Shown: in pieces, positions 22,554 to 32,372 of the stretch
Layout of the letters: every line of letters begins with the position of its first letter
How positions within the stretch are numbered: the stretch's first letter is position 1
Origin: Hortaea werneckii
Taxonomy: Eukaryota; Ascomycota; Dothideomycetes; Mycosphaerellales; Teratosphaeriaceae
Length of the DNA: 64,000 bases
NCBI GenBank assembly: GCA_037044905.1
Contig: JBAOKB010000168.1
Location: forward strand, 304,493-368,492
Direction: 5' to 3'
Made by a program: the position numbers and the translations under genes
The notes under the pieces: model-generated
What the model saw: the letters and a program-made list of their open reading frames with translations, nothing else
Database searches by the model: none
What the model was told of the DNA's origin: nothing

Positions 22554-24706
22554 ATGTCCTTCCTCCAAGACCTCCTCTCCCTCCCCGTCCCCACCTGTCC
22601 CCACATCTCCCCCGACGGCCAAAGGATCGTCTACAGTACCTCGCTCCCCTACGGCCACAAGACCGGAGACCACTTCCGCTCTACGCTCTGGCTGGCGGAG
22701 ACGGGGAAAAGGGAAACGGCTCGCCCGCTGACGTCGGGGGAATTCAACGACCGCGAGCCGAGATGGTGTCCTGATGGGAGGGGGATAGTGTTTTTGTCTG
22801 ATCGGGGGAAGGTAGGGGAGGGGTGTGCGGTTTATCGCCTGTCGATTGAGGGAGGGGAAGTGTGGTCAGTCACGGAGGAAGGGAATTCGCGGGGGATTGA
22901 TCGGGTGGAGGTCTTGCCTGGTCGCAGTCGTGGTGATGGAAGGAAGGAGGGAAGCTCGTTTATCTCTCCGCTGACGAGAAGAGTGAGGAGGTGAAGGTCA
23001 GGGAGAGGGAAAAGGATGATGCGCGCGTGTGGGGAGAGGAGTGGGCGTATAACCGGCTGAGGATGGTGGATCTGGATTCGAAGGAGTCGGCCACGTTGGT
23101 TAGCAAGGAGGTGCATATTATCGACCTGGCATGCAGTGAGGATGGGTCGAAGGTAGCGGTCAGTTGGGTAAAGAACCCCGATCTCGAGGCGAAATACCTC
23201 TACGGCACGACGGTTGCAGTGTACGAGCTGGGAACGAAAGAACTGACGGAGATCTGTCATTTTGCCACGTACTTGACCGACCTGACCTGGGTCGGGGACA
23301 ATCTCTATTTCATCGGCCCAGCGGACGAGACAACGGCAGCGTCCTCGCAAATGGTGTTCCGGATCGATCTCAGCACTGGGATAAAGCGTACGGGGTATAC
23401 CAAGCAAGCCTACGGCGAGGTGAACTGCGCCATGAAACTGAAACGACTCGGAACAGCGCTCGCAGTCGGCATCCAGGACGGCATGGCAGACGAGATCCAC
23501 ATGCTCGAAGGCCGCCGCCGCGACAGCCGCACTCTCTTCACGCAAAACCAAGCCCTCGACGCCTGGGACGCCATCGTCCGCCCGGACAGCGACGAAGTCC
23601 TCCTCGCCCTCTCCACCAGCTCCCCTTCCCATCCCGCAGAGATCTACACCACGACCGTCTCCTCCTCATCACCAGACGAAGGAGGAGGAGGACATCGAGC
23701 CCCCATAACCCCACTCTCCACGCACGGCCAGAACCTCCTAACCACCTACCCCAACGAACTAACCCGCATCCACAGCCAACTCCTCACCTGTCCCTCCACA
23801 GACGGCACCGTACAACTCAGCGCAACCCTCTTCCAGCCCACCATCCAACAACCCACCACCCCTCCCCTTATCCCTTCCCCACCCTCGTAACCCTGCACGG
23901 CGGGCCCTACTACCGCTTCACCTCCCACTTCCCGCATCTGCGCCGCACTCGATCTTCACCTCTCTCCTCCTCTCCGCAGGCTACGCCCTCCTGCTGCCCA
24001 ACTACCGCGGCAGTAGCGGACGGGGACGAGCCTTCGCCGAGTTCGGGAAGAACGGGGGCAGTGGACGGGAAGGGTATGAGGATGTGATGGCGATGACTTC
24101 CTACGCGATCGGGGCAGGGTATGTGGATCCCGCGCGGGTCGGGGTAGGTGGGTGGAGTCAGGGGGGGTTTCTGAGTTATTTGTGTGGGGTGAGGGATTCG
24201 CGGGGACGGTGTGATGATGATGGTGGTGGTGGTGGTGGTGGTGGTGGTGCTGGGAGAAGGAGAGGGAAGAGGGAGAGGGTGGCGATTCCGCTTCGCGATC
24301 CCCGGGGCGGGCGTAAGCGATTGCGATACCCTCTGCCTAACGTCAGACATAGGCTGTGTACAGGGGCAATTAGCCGGGAGTGGGAAATCGCCTTGGCGGT
24401 TAGGGAAAGGGGATGTGCGGAATAGGCAGACGAGTGCGATTTGGGAGGTTCAAGAGGCGGTGGAGAAGGGGGTCGAGATCCCGCCGATGTTGATTCTGCA
24501 TGGGGAGAAGGACGAACGGGTGCCGCTCGAGCAAGGGGATGGCGATGCGGAGGGCGTTGGAGGGGACGGGGACGCCGTGTGAGTTTGTTGTGTATCCGCG
24601 TGAGGGGCATTTCATACAGGAGAGGAAGCATTTGGTAGATATCGCAGAGCGCTCGTTGCGGTTCGTGGAGAAGTATATCGGTGGCAATCGGAGAGAAATC
24701 GATGTA
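22554..24706 (+). CDS. S9 prolyl-oligopeptidase family peptidase (DPP5-like), multiply frameshifted
   Basis: Serine peptidase of family S9 (dipeptidyl-peptidase 5 / acylaminoacyl-peptidase type) with an N-terminal beta-propeller and a C-terminal alpha/beta-hydrolase. The start MSFLQDLLSLPVPTCP follows ACCATG, and the PHISPDGQRIVYST propeller motif is clear. Catalytic residues are recognisable but lie in different frames: GWSQGGF (Ser, about 24153-24173), GEKDERVP (Asp, about 24505-24528) and REGHF (His, about 24600-24614). Frame changes needed: about 22970 (GAGGGAAG, one base missing), about 23868 (one C missing), about 23935 (one base missing), within the GTG repeat and beyond (24200-24290), and about 24530. 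The frame then runs without stop into the antisense Rpa49 region, so a further shift near 24700 is likely; the end given is approximate. Best candidate here for a genuine pseudogene, although sequencing error remains possible. It is not explained by introns. Confidence 0.75.
24211..24248 (+). repeat. (GAT/GGT)n trinucleotide repeat
   Basis: GATGATGATG followed by about nine GGT units, inside the S9 peptidase reading region. It would encode poly-Gly or poly-Val depending on frame and coincides with one of the frame changes. Confidence 0.8.
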
Positions 24707-24739
24707 ATGACTTTATACAAATTACAGAGATTGCTTCAT

Positions 24740-26044
24740 CTATCGTCTTCTCCCAGCCCTCGGCTTAGGGAAGTCCAGGGGCAACTTCAATCGAGCCATC
24801 TTCATACTGCCGGCGACAGCCTTCGGTACACCGAGTCGCTCGCGCTCCTTCTCCGTCAGCGGGCCAACGCGGCACCCCAGCTCGTTGAAGTACTGCGTAA
24901 TCTGCCTATTCTCGATCCGCAAGTCCTCTTTCAGATCGGTCGTGTTGGTCGTCCAGCCGTCGATGTACAGCGTCAAGGCTGCCATGTGCGTGTAGAGGTT
25001 GTCCTGGTGCCATTTGGGGAGTTCGTTCTGCGGGTTACTGAACCGTCTCCGGACGAGATCGACAAGGGTTTCCGGCCACTTGTCCATCTTCTTGGAGAGG
25101 ATTTCTTTCTTGGGGACCTTCTTCCCGGAGCGGCCAGCGTTCTGCAGAGCGTCGTGGAAGTCTAGGAGCAGGTTGAGATAGCTTAGCGCTTTCAGCTTGA
25201 GCATGTCGTCGGATTTGCCGATGGCGGCAACGCGGTGGGCGGGGAAGCGGTGCGAGAATGTCATCTCTTGGTCCGCTCGTGCTCGCTCTTGCCAGTCCTT
25301 GACTGGTACCAGACGAGCCTCGCCTTGAGGGATGAGGGTGTTGAAAGTGTAGACCTGCTCTACGCTCTCGGCCGACAAGTTGGGTCGTGGGATTGGCTTG
25401 GACGCCAGCTGGTCCTGTTCGACCTGCTCCTTGCCTGGAGCCTCAGCCTCGGCATCGGCCATGTTCTCCAGGACGGCATTCTGCGCGCCGCTCTGCGCAC
25501 CCGACTGGTTGCCCTTGGTGATGGCGTTCTCCGTCCGGCTGGCAATGACCTTCTTGGCCTTCTTCGTGCCGAACTCCTGCCCGAGCGCCTCTCGCTGCTG
25601 GGCCAAGCTGCGGCCTTTCGCCTTGGATTCGTCGGAGATCTTGCGCGGGATGCTCCGCAGACTCACGTGGTGGGCGGGGGTGATCTGCAGCTGGTTGGTG
25701 GCGGGGTCGTAGACGGCGATGTAGTGTGACTGGTGCTGGTCGAGCGAGGATGGGGTTGCGGTATAGTCCAGTCGTGGGTGCTGCGAAGACTGCAGCAGGA
25801 AATCATGCGTTTTCGGCTTTGGCGGGGCGTCGCTCTTCTTGCCTGAGGTCGGTTTCGCGTACGGATTGAAGGAGATTGAAGGCGGTGTCAGGCCGGGCGC
25901 CGAGACGAGGGCAGGATGGAGGCCATTTCCGTCGTGGTAGTTGACCTTGATATTCCCTTTCTCTCCGCCAAATGCGACTTTTTTGCTGGACGACTCGGCC
26001 CCGTTCGACTGTCTTTTCCGCTTTGTCCCGTCCTTTTCCGTCAT
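24740..26044 (-). CDS. rpa49: RNA polymerase I subunit A49 (Rpa49)
   Basis: Subunit of nucleolar RNA polymerase I that heterodimerises with A34.5 and stimulates initiation and elongation on rDNA. The intact single exon encodes 434 aa. The N-terminal dimerisation region shows LDYTATPSSLDQHQSHYIAVYDPATNQLQITPAHH-type sequence. A charged linker follows, then the C-terminal tandem winged-helix region (MLKLKALSYLNLLLDFHDAL ... LYTHMAALTLYIDGW ... LKEDLRIENRQITQYFNELG). The start chosen is the ATG at 26044 (MTEKDGTKRKRQ); a GTG five codons upstream is not a likely start. Its stop is only about 40 nt from the end of the convergent S9 peptidase. Confidence 0.93.
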   Translation of the reverse strand: MTEKDGTKRKRQSNGAESSSKKVAFGGEKGNIKVNYHDGNGLHPALVSAPGLTPPSISFNPYAKPTSGKKSDAPPKPKTHDFLLQSSQHPRLDYTATPSSLDQHQSHYIAVYDPATNQLQITPAHHVSLRSIPRKISDESKAKGRSLAQQREALGQEFGTKKAKKVIASRTENAITKGNQSGAQSGAQNAVLENMADAEAEAPGKEQVEQDQLASKPIPRPNLSAESVEQVYTFNTLIPQGEARLVPVKDWQERARADQEMTFSHRFPAHRVAAIGKSDDMLKLKALSYLNLLLDFHDALQNAGRSGKKVPKKEILSKKMDKWPETLVDLVRRRFSNPQNELPKWHQDNLYTHMAALTLYIDGWTTNTTDLKEDLRIENRQITQYFNELGCRVGPLTEKERERLGVPKAVAGSMKMARLKLPLDFPKPRAGRRR

Positions 26045-26931
26045 CTTGCGTCTCACCACTGGCGTAGGATATGTATGTATTCAGGTAGAATACTAAGTAG
26101 ACAGGTAGTAAATGCCTTCACATGCGCCTGCCAAAATTCTTGAGGCAGCAAGCGCGATCCCAGCTTAGCCCCGTTACAAGCGCACCAGCGGTTGGTTACC
26201 TCCGCTCGCCGAGCGGAAGCATCCGGCGCCACTGGTTGCAACTTGGACATTGAAGAATCAATCATGTGGCGGTGCACCCATTCCAACCGCCATGACGACT
26301 GGCGTCAACTCTGTTCTGTTGACCACGCACGCCTACACGCGCCCGTTGGCCATCTTTCCCCCGACGCCCAGCGAGTGGAGGGCTGCCTGCAAGGATAGAC
26401 CTACGGCATGGGATGGTTGGGATGATGATGATGCGCAGTGAGGTAGGTGGGAAGAGGAGGGCGGTCCATAGGAGCCATCTTAAGATCGGGACGGCAGGTA
26501 AGGTAGGCAGCATGTAGGTACAGTACAGTAGGCAGAAAAAGCAGGTTTGATCTCCCCATTCCACTTCATCATCATCATCAATTTCCTTGATTGAGCAGAA
26601 ACTCTCCTACAACTGAAGTTTGCACCACGCAATCCGATGACCCCGCACCTTCGTCCATTGCCTCTAGCGAGCGCGTAAACACAACCTCTCCCCCAAGGGA
26701 CGCAGCCACGCGCCCTGCCGTGCAAGATAGCTTCCTCACGACCCCGGACGCATTCTCCCCGCAAACTCGAGGTGCGCCCGACCGCCCACCCAAACCGCGA
26801 CGACATCCTCCAAGCCACCTCACGCGCTTCATCGCCGTATCCTCGAAACAACGCCTCACCCGCAGTTGGCCGATCCAACATGGCCGACCAAGCCCAACAG
26901 ACGGCCAAGGGGGCAGGGGAGAAAACACAAA
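26045..26931. other. divergent intergenic region
   Basis: About 0.9 kb between Rpa49 (minus) and the promethin-like gene (plus). Overlapping GC-rich short frames on both strands look spurious. An upstream ATG at 26880 opens MADQAQQTAKGAGEKTQN, which would continue the downstream protein if one base is removed near 26935-26939. Confidence 0.5.
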
Positions 26932-27864
26932 ATGCCCCCGGCAGCTGGAGGCGTGCAGAAAGGCGTCGAAGGCGCGACGAGCGGGATTCTAGGCAAGATT
27001 GAAGGGTGGGGGAACTGGGTCGCAGGCAAGGGAAGGGAAGTCATGGACCGCGTGATCCCGCCGGAACAACGCGCCAGCATCCTAGCCAAGCTGCAGGAGT
27101 TCATGTTGAAGAACCCGAAGCTGTCGGTGAGTCAAATTTTTTTTTTTTTCAATAATAGGTTTTATTCTAGAATTTCCTCCGCTTTTCTCTCTTTCACACC
27201 CCTTGCCCGCGCAACACACAAGGATACAAAGATGTGTAGACCGTCCCCGCAGGGGGAAAAAGCACGAGAAGGAGATGGAGCATGGAAGCATATCACTCAT
27301 ATGTACAAGGGCAAGACCCTACAACAACCAGGGCTGCTAACCTTCCCGTTCCAGGCCTTCCTCGGCATGAACATAGCCCTAACCGGCGTGCCCCTCGGCC
27401 TCTTCATCCTCTTCACCCTGACCGTCGCCATCTTCTCCTTCGTGGTCGGCCTGCTCCTCGGCCTCTTCGCCGCCGTCCTCTTCACCCTCTTCTGCGTCGG
27501 CATCGCGCTCACCATCGTTCTGCCCACCGTCTTCTTCACCACCATGGCCGCCTGCTTCCTCTTCCTCTGGGGGCTCGGGGGTTACTATATCCTCTCCTGG
27601 GGCAACTCGGCCGGAGGCAGTGGGGAGGAAGGCAGTGGGAAGGCGCCTGAGGGCCAGGCCATAGGGGATAAGTTGAATAATCTCGTGGGTGGGAGACTGT
27701 CGGGTTTCATGTCTAGTGCGAGGGCTGAGGAGGCGAAGGGCGATATTAGTGGGTTTGGCGATCAGCATCTCAAGCCGGATTATGGGAGTGCGGGGCAGGG
27801 GCAGGGGACGGAGAAGAAGGAGGGGGGAGGGGAATGGGCAGGCCAAGTGAGGATAGGTCAGTGA
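26932..27864 (+). CDS. promethin/LDAF1-like lipid-droplet membrane protein
   Basis: Small ER and lipid-droplet membrane protein resembling the promethin family (LDAF1; Ldo proteins in yeast), partners of seipin. Exons 26932-27126 and 27355-27864 give 234 aa. The 228-nt intron has a GTGAGT donor and CCAG acceptor and joins KNPKLS to AFLGMNIALTGVPLG. An amphipathic PPEQRASILAKLQEFMLKNPKL helix precedes four closely spaced hydrophobic segments (LGLFILFTLTVAIFSFVV ... LFAAVLFTLFCVGIALTIVL ... FFTTMAACFLFLWGLGGYYI), typical of the double-hairpin fold. The tail is Gly/Glu-rich. The true start may be 26880: MADQAQQTAKGAGEKTQNAP would join in frame if the C run at 26935-26939 had four Cs. The intron length is divisible by three and holds no stop. 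Confidence 0.8.
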   Translation: MPPAAGGVQKGVEGATSGILGKIEGWGNWVAGKGREVMDRVIPPEQRASILAKLQEFMLKNPKLSVSQIFFFFNNRFYSRISSAFLSFTPLARATHKDTKMCRPSPQGEKAREGDGAWKHITHMYKGKTLQQPGLLTFPFQAFLGMNIALTGVPLGLFILFTLTVAIFSFVVGLLLGLFAAVLFTLFCVGIALTIVLPTVFFTTMAACFLFLWGLGGYYILSWGNSAGGSGEEGSGKAPEGQAIGDKLNNLVGGRLSGFMSSARAEEAKGDISGFGDQHLKPDYGSAGQGQGTEKKEGGGEWAGQVRIGQ

Positions 27865-28780
27865 GGATTGGTAAGTGTCGAGGGGCCGCGGTAGGCGGTG
27901 GGTTTGAATGATGAGCATTTGAGAGGGCTGTTTTGAGTGCAATTTGTTTGTCTGATCTGCAATAAGTGCGAGCAAGCGTGGGGTATCGTATGGGTTTAAT
28001 TTGTGGAGTTGTCGTTACTTCTGATCGACTGTATCATATACTCAGAGAAGGCCGTTCTACGATTACCAAGTGATATTCGTCGTTCCCTTCCCTGTAATGA
28101 TGGTCTATTCGTCGGCTTCCCTACCATCTCTCCTTCCTATGCTCGTTGACTTGCCATTGAACTCGGACAATGTTACTGCATCTCTAAATGGTGGTGTCCA
28201 GTCTCATTTGAATGAGATGACTTTCCTGACGCAGTGATATGGGAGAGTGGAAGAGCCTACAAGCCATTTGATAGACCTTGGATGTATTGGGCAGCGCTGC
28301 TCAAAGAGAAGACATTACTGTTCGCTCGGCCCCATCTAAATCTCCTGTAGTACTCTAGTGGCTGTCGTAAATCGAGCTAGATTTCCCTGCACTTTGCACA
28401 ACTGCAATAACGACGGAAGTTTGTGCTCTATTATGCCTTCATCCTGCAAGCTCGGGGGTCGAGGGTCCTGAAGAAGAGCAAGCTGTCAGCCAGTTGTGGT
28501 GGCGGAGAAGTTGATGATTACCTAAGGCCAGAGTACTGTACCGCGCCTCGGCCTTCCAGGGCTTGAGATAGGCAGCTTCGCCGAGCTCCTTCAACCTCGG
28601 CAACAGTACTCCGCAAGCTGCACTTCTGGGGAACGCCTGGAGTGGTGAGACTATGGACAAGCTCCATAATAGATTACGATCATGACCTCGGGCAAGTAAA
28701 TACATCTCCCTTCCCTCATATTCCCCATTGTCCCCATAGCACTTGATCACTGCTTCTCTTCACCCAACTCATACGCCATC
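27865..28780. other. intergenic, no gene seen
   Basis: About 0.9 kb. A minus-strand frame at 28439-28750 has no recognisable character. The 3' end is the promoter of the acyl-CoA dehydrogenase. Confidence 0.5.
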
Positions 28781-30270
28781 ATGTCTGTGCCCTACAAGAT
28801 CGAAGCATCCGAAGAGTTGCTGCTGGGTAACCAGTCCCAGCAGCCTCGGGCTAGCCAGAAGATCCCCATCATTGCGAGACCATTCGTCAGTGAAAGGGCG
28901 CAGAAGACTCTAGATATTGTAAGTCTCTGCCGAGCTACAACCAGAAGGTACCATGCTTACAAGTCCAACAGGTAGAGAAGTTCGTCGAGGAGGAATGCAT
29001 ACCCGCCGACCCCATCTACGCCCAGCAGATTGGCGAGGGCGTCGCCACCCGTTTCTCTGCCCACCCGCCCATCCTCGAAGACCTCAAGAAGCGTGCCCGC
29101 GAGCTCGGCCTGTGGAACATGTTCCTGCCCAAGAACCACTTCAAGGAGGGCGCCGGCTTCAGTAACCTCGAATACGGCTTGATGGCTGAGTACCTCGGCA
29201 AGAGCCACATTGCCTCGGAGGCAACCAACTGTGCTGCCCCAGACACGGGCAACATGGAAGTCTTCGCCAAGTACGGCACCCAGGCACAGAAGGATCGGTG
29301 GCTGAAGCCGCTGCTCGAGGGCAAGATCAGATCGGCGTTCCTGATGACGGAGCCGGACGTGGCCAGCTCCGATGCAACCAACATTGGACTTCGGATGCAC
29401 CAGGAGGGCAACGAATGGGTACTGAACGGATCGAAGTGGTGGTCGTCCGGTGCCGGTGACCCTCGCTGCCAGATCTACGTGGTCATGGGCAAGAGCGATC
29501 CGAACAACTCCAACGTTTACAAGCAACAGTCTGTCATGTTTGTACCCGCCGACACCCCTGGCATCACCATCAAGCGCATGTTGTCCGTCTACGGCTTCGA
29601 TGACGCTCCTCACGGCCACGGCCACATCGTCTTCAACAACGTCCGCGTCCCAGCCGAGAACATGTGCTTAGGCGCTGGACGCGGCTTCGAAGTGATCCAG
29701 GGCCGTCTCGGTCCAGGTCGCATCCACCACGCCATGCGCTCCATCGGCGCAGCCGAGAAGGCCCTCGAGTACTTCCTCGCACGCATGAACGACCCGAAGA
29801 AGAAGCCCTTCGGCAAGCAACTCTACGAGCACGGCGTGATGCTCGAGCGCGTAGCTCGCAGCCGCATCGAAATCGACACAGCCCGCCTGTCCGTCCTCAA
29901 CGCCGCTCTCATGATCGACTCCAAGGACGCCAAGTTCGCGCTGAAGGAGATCGCCGAGGCTAAAGTCCTCGTGCCCCAGGTCGCGCTCGACGTCATCGAC
30001 CGCGCCGTCCAGGCATACGGCGGTGCGGGTGTGAGCCAGGATACCCCGCTGGCGAACATGTGGGCGCATGGCCGCACGATGAAGATCGTCGACGGGCCGG
30101 ACGAGGTGCATTTGATCCAGCTCGGACGCAATGAGAATAAGCGTGGTGGCTGGTTGCTGGAGAAGATCGAGTGGCAGAAGAAGAAGGGTAATGAGATGGC
30201 GAAGGCTTATGGAATCACGAGAAGGGATGTGCTACAGTTGGACCGGGAGCACGCTAAGGCGAAATTGTAG
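28781..30270 (+). CDS. acyl-CoA dehydrogenase with C-terminal PTS1 (peroxisomal)
   Basis: Flavoprotein of the ACAD10/11-like acyl-CoA dehydrogenase group, catalysing alpha,beta-desaturation of an acyl-CoA. Exons 28781-28918 and 28972-30270 give 478 aa with no frameshift. The flavin/substrate segment AFLMTEPDVASSDATN, the middle beta-domain (GNEWVLNGSKWWSSGAGDP) and the C-terminal helical bundle (AVQAYGGAGVSQDTPLANMW, then IVDGPDEVHL) are all present. The protein ends KAKL; the terminal AKL is a canonical type-1 peroxisomal signal, so peroxisomal beta-oxidation or a related catabolic route is inferred. The start MSVPYKIEAS follows a good context (CATCATGTC). The preferred chain length cannot be read from sequence. 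Confidence 0.93.
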
Positions 30271-30502
30271 TGTTTAGGTTTTTTGGGCAGATGTCTCCGA
30301 TATAATGCAAAGCGATCTCTTTGACCGATTAGTATCAAGCTGTCTTGCCATGACTTACGGTGGTATCGGCGGTGGAACTTTGACGCAATCGAGAGAAAAC
30401 CGACACCAAAAAGAAAAGAAAAAGAAAACAAAAACAAAAACAAAAGCCACCAGGACTTCGTAGAAACCCAGCTAGGTCAATACTGGCACTCCTCATCTGG
30501 CT

Positions 30503-31940
30503 TCAATATCGGAAGAATCTAAAGCCTATAATGCCTACAATACTCACCAAGCAGAACCCAACTGCAACCTTGTACCCATACTTGTAATCCGGCGCTTCGC
30601 TAGCCGGCCAAAGCCCTAACGGCATACTAGCATTGCCAGCGAACATGACAGAGACAGTCCATGCTATGATGACGGCTCGTTCGGTCGGGTTGTCCTTGCA
30701 AATGTCTCCGACCCATGCGATCAGGATGCTTTCATTGATACCCGTCGTGTAGCTCAGCAGGAAAGCGAACATTTTGAGGGCTACGTTGGCCGGCCATGCA
30801 GCGAGGATGGATGTGCAGAGCAACTGGATCAAGTCGACGAAGATGGCGAGCTGCCATCGGACCTGCAGGCGGTCGGAAAGGGAGGCGAATGCGATGGCGG
30901 ATACGACGCTTATCGCGTACCCGCCTACAGGTATGTTAGTCACTTCCGTGGTGGAGTAGCGCGGGAGCCATCTTGGTTGCGCAGACTGTCTAGGAACAGA
31001 TTGAAGTAGGCACTGGCCTGCTGCGACCATGCCCACGGAGCATATGCGAGGAACAGCAGGCAAAACTTCCAGCTGACCATGACCTTCAACGTCTTCAGCA
31101 GCAAAGGTATGATAGGTTGCGGCTCACGGGACTGCGTACGCTTCCCACAGCTTTCCAGCCGCTGCCTCGCCACCGAAAGCTCCTCTGAAGTCAAATACCG
31201 CACGCGGCTATCCTCAGGGTAATCAGGGATAAGGAAGAACCCCACCGCAGCCACCACAACGGTCATGATCCCATTAATAACAAACAACCACCTCCAACCC
31301 GGCAGCCCCGCCTTCTGATCCAACGTCTGATGAATCGCGCTCTGCATCGCAAACGTAAACATACTCCCCACATACGACGCCGACAGATAAACCGCCTGCC
31401 GCTTCGCCATCTCCCGCGGCGTATACCACGACAACAACAGCGCCGTCGTGCCCGGCCACGCGCTCGCCTCACACATCCCGATCAACCAGCGCAGCACGTA
31501 CATCGGCTGCACACTGCTCGCCGCCGCCATACACCCCGTCAGGACCCCCCAACACAGCTCCAGCGACGGCAGCCACAGCGAAGGCCTGACGCGCGTTATC
31601 ATGAGGATCGACGGCACCTGGAAGATCGCTAGCGGGATCGTGAAGTAGATGTCGAGCCAGTTCAGCACGTTGGTCCCGTCCAGCGACAGGTCGTCCGCAT
31701 CCCTGCTGTATACGCCGCTTTGTAGTTGCTCTGGTCGATTTTCTTCATGATGATGGATATGCAGGCTAAAGGCAGGAAGATCAGGTCCAGTTTGCGGACT
31801 AACCGTTTCTCGATGGCTTGCTGGTCCCGGATGGCACCTCCTTCTGGTGAGGCATCCTCGGACACTGTGGTTACTGCGGTTTCCTTCGATGGTGGAGTGG
31901 CGGCGCCTTCGGGTTCGGATGCTTCGGTTCTCGTGGCCAT
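30503..31940 (-). CDS. MFS permease, anion:cation symporter (Dal5/Tna1) family, two apparent frameshifts
   Basis: Twelve-helix organic-anion transporter of the Dal5-type family, whose members carry allantoate, nicotinate, pantothenate or other carboxylates. The N-terminus from Met 31940 ends in the family signature MKKIDQSNYKAAYTAGM. The continuation DDLSLDGTNVLNWLDIYF is one base out of frame (a G missing at 31695-31696 on plus). A second shift at about 30977-30978 (one base missing) separates YFNLFLDSLR from the last four helices (EVTNIPVGGYAISVVSAIAF ... YKYGYKVAVGFCLVSIVGII). Corrected length is 479 aa. The frame also opens upstream to 32055, but that sequence is Arg/His-rich with no helices and is not the real start. 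Divergent from the D-2-hydroxyacid dehydrogenase with 432 nt between starts, suggesting shared control. Confidence 0.88.
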
Positions 31941-32372
31941 AGGTCCAATTCGCAGTTTTGTCGTTGGCTCCTCCTCCAGGCAGGGCAGTTAGGTCGTATT
32001 GCTCACTCCGGCGAGTGGAGTCCGTTACTGCTGGGATACCCATCATGAAGTCCAATGACTTCTGGTCCTACAGCATTCAAGGTTGCAAGGCATCGTGGCC
32101 ATTGTTATCAATCGCATTGATGAGCAAGTTTCTGCGGGCCAAGATTCGAGTCCACCCACCGTGATGTGTCGGCTGCAGTGTGTGGGCACCTACAAGCACC
32201 AATGCAACCAATGGGCTAATGGGGTTTACTAAAGTTTGATAACGGGCCTGACCGTGCGCTAACCTACATGACTAAGAAATGTGAGCCGTAGGGCGTAACC
32301 TGACATCAGTCGTTTAAACGCAGGGGAACTGGTCGCAGAACCCATTATGATTGCAATCGGCTTGGAAACGCG
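31941..32372. promoter_or_regulatory. shared divergent promoter region
   Basis: 432 nt between the starts of the Dal5-type permease (minus) and the D-2-hydroxyacid dehydrogenase (plus). No individual operator can be identified by eye. Confidence 0.5.

Noticed and set aside
24080..24430. Intron explanation for the S9 peptidase frame changes
   Set aside because: No pair of good donor and acceptor sites restores the frame, and conserved sequence abuts the junctions.
25235..25729. Plus-strand frame opposite Rpa49
   Set aside because: Antisense shadow; the minus-strand product is a clear A49 homologue.
31941..32055. Upstream extension of the Dal5-type permease to 32055
   Set aside because: That frame encodes an Arg/His-rich stretch not seen in the family, while the frame from Met 31940 gives the proper N-terminus and first helix.
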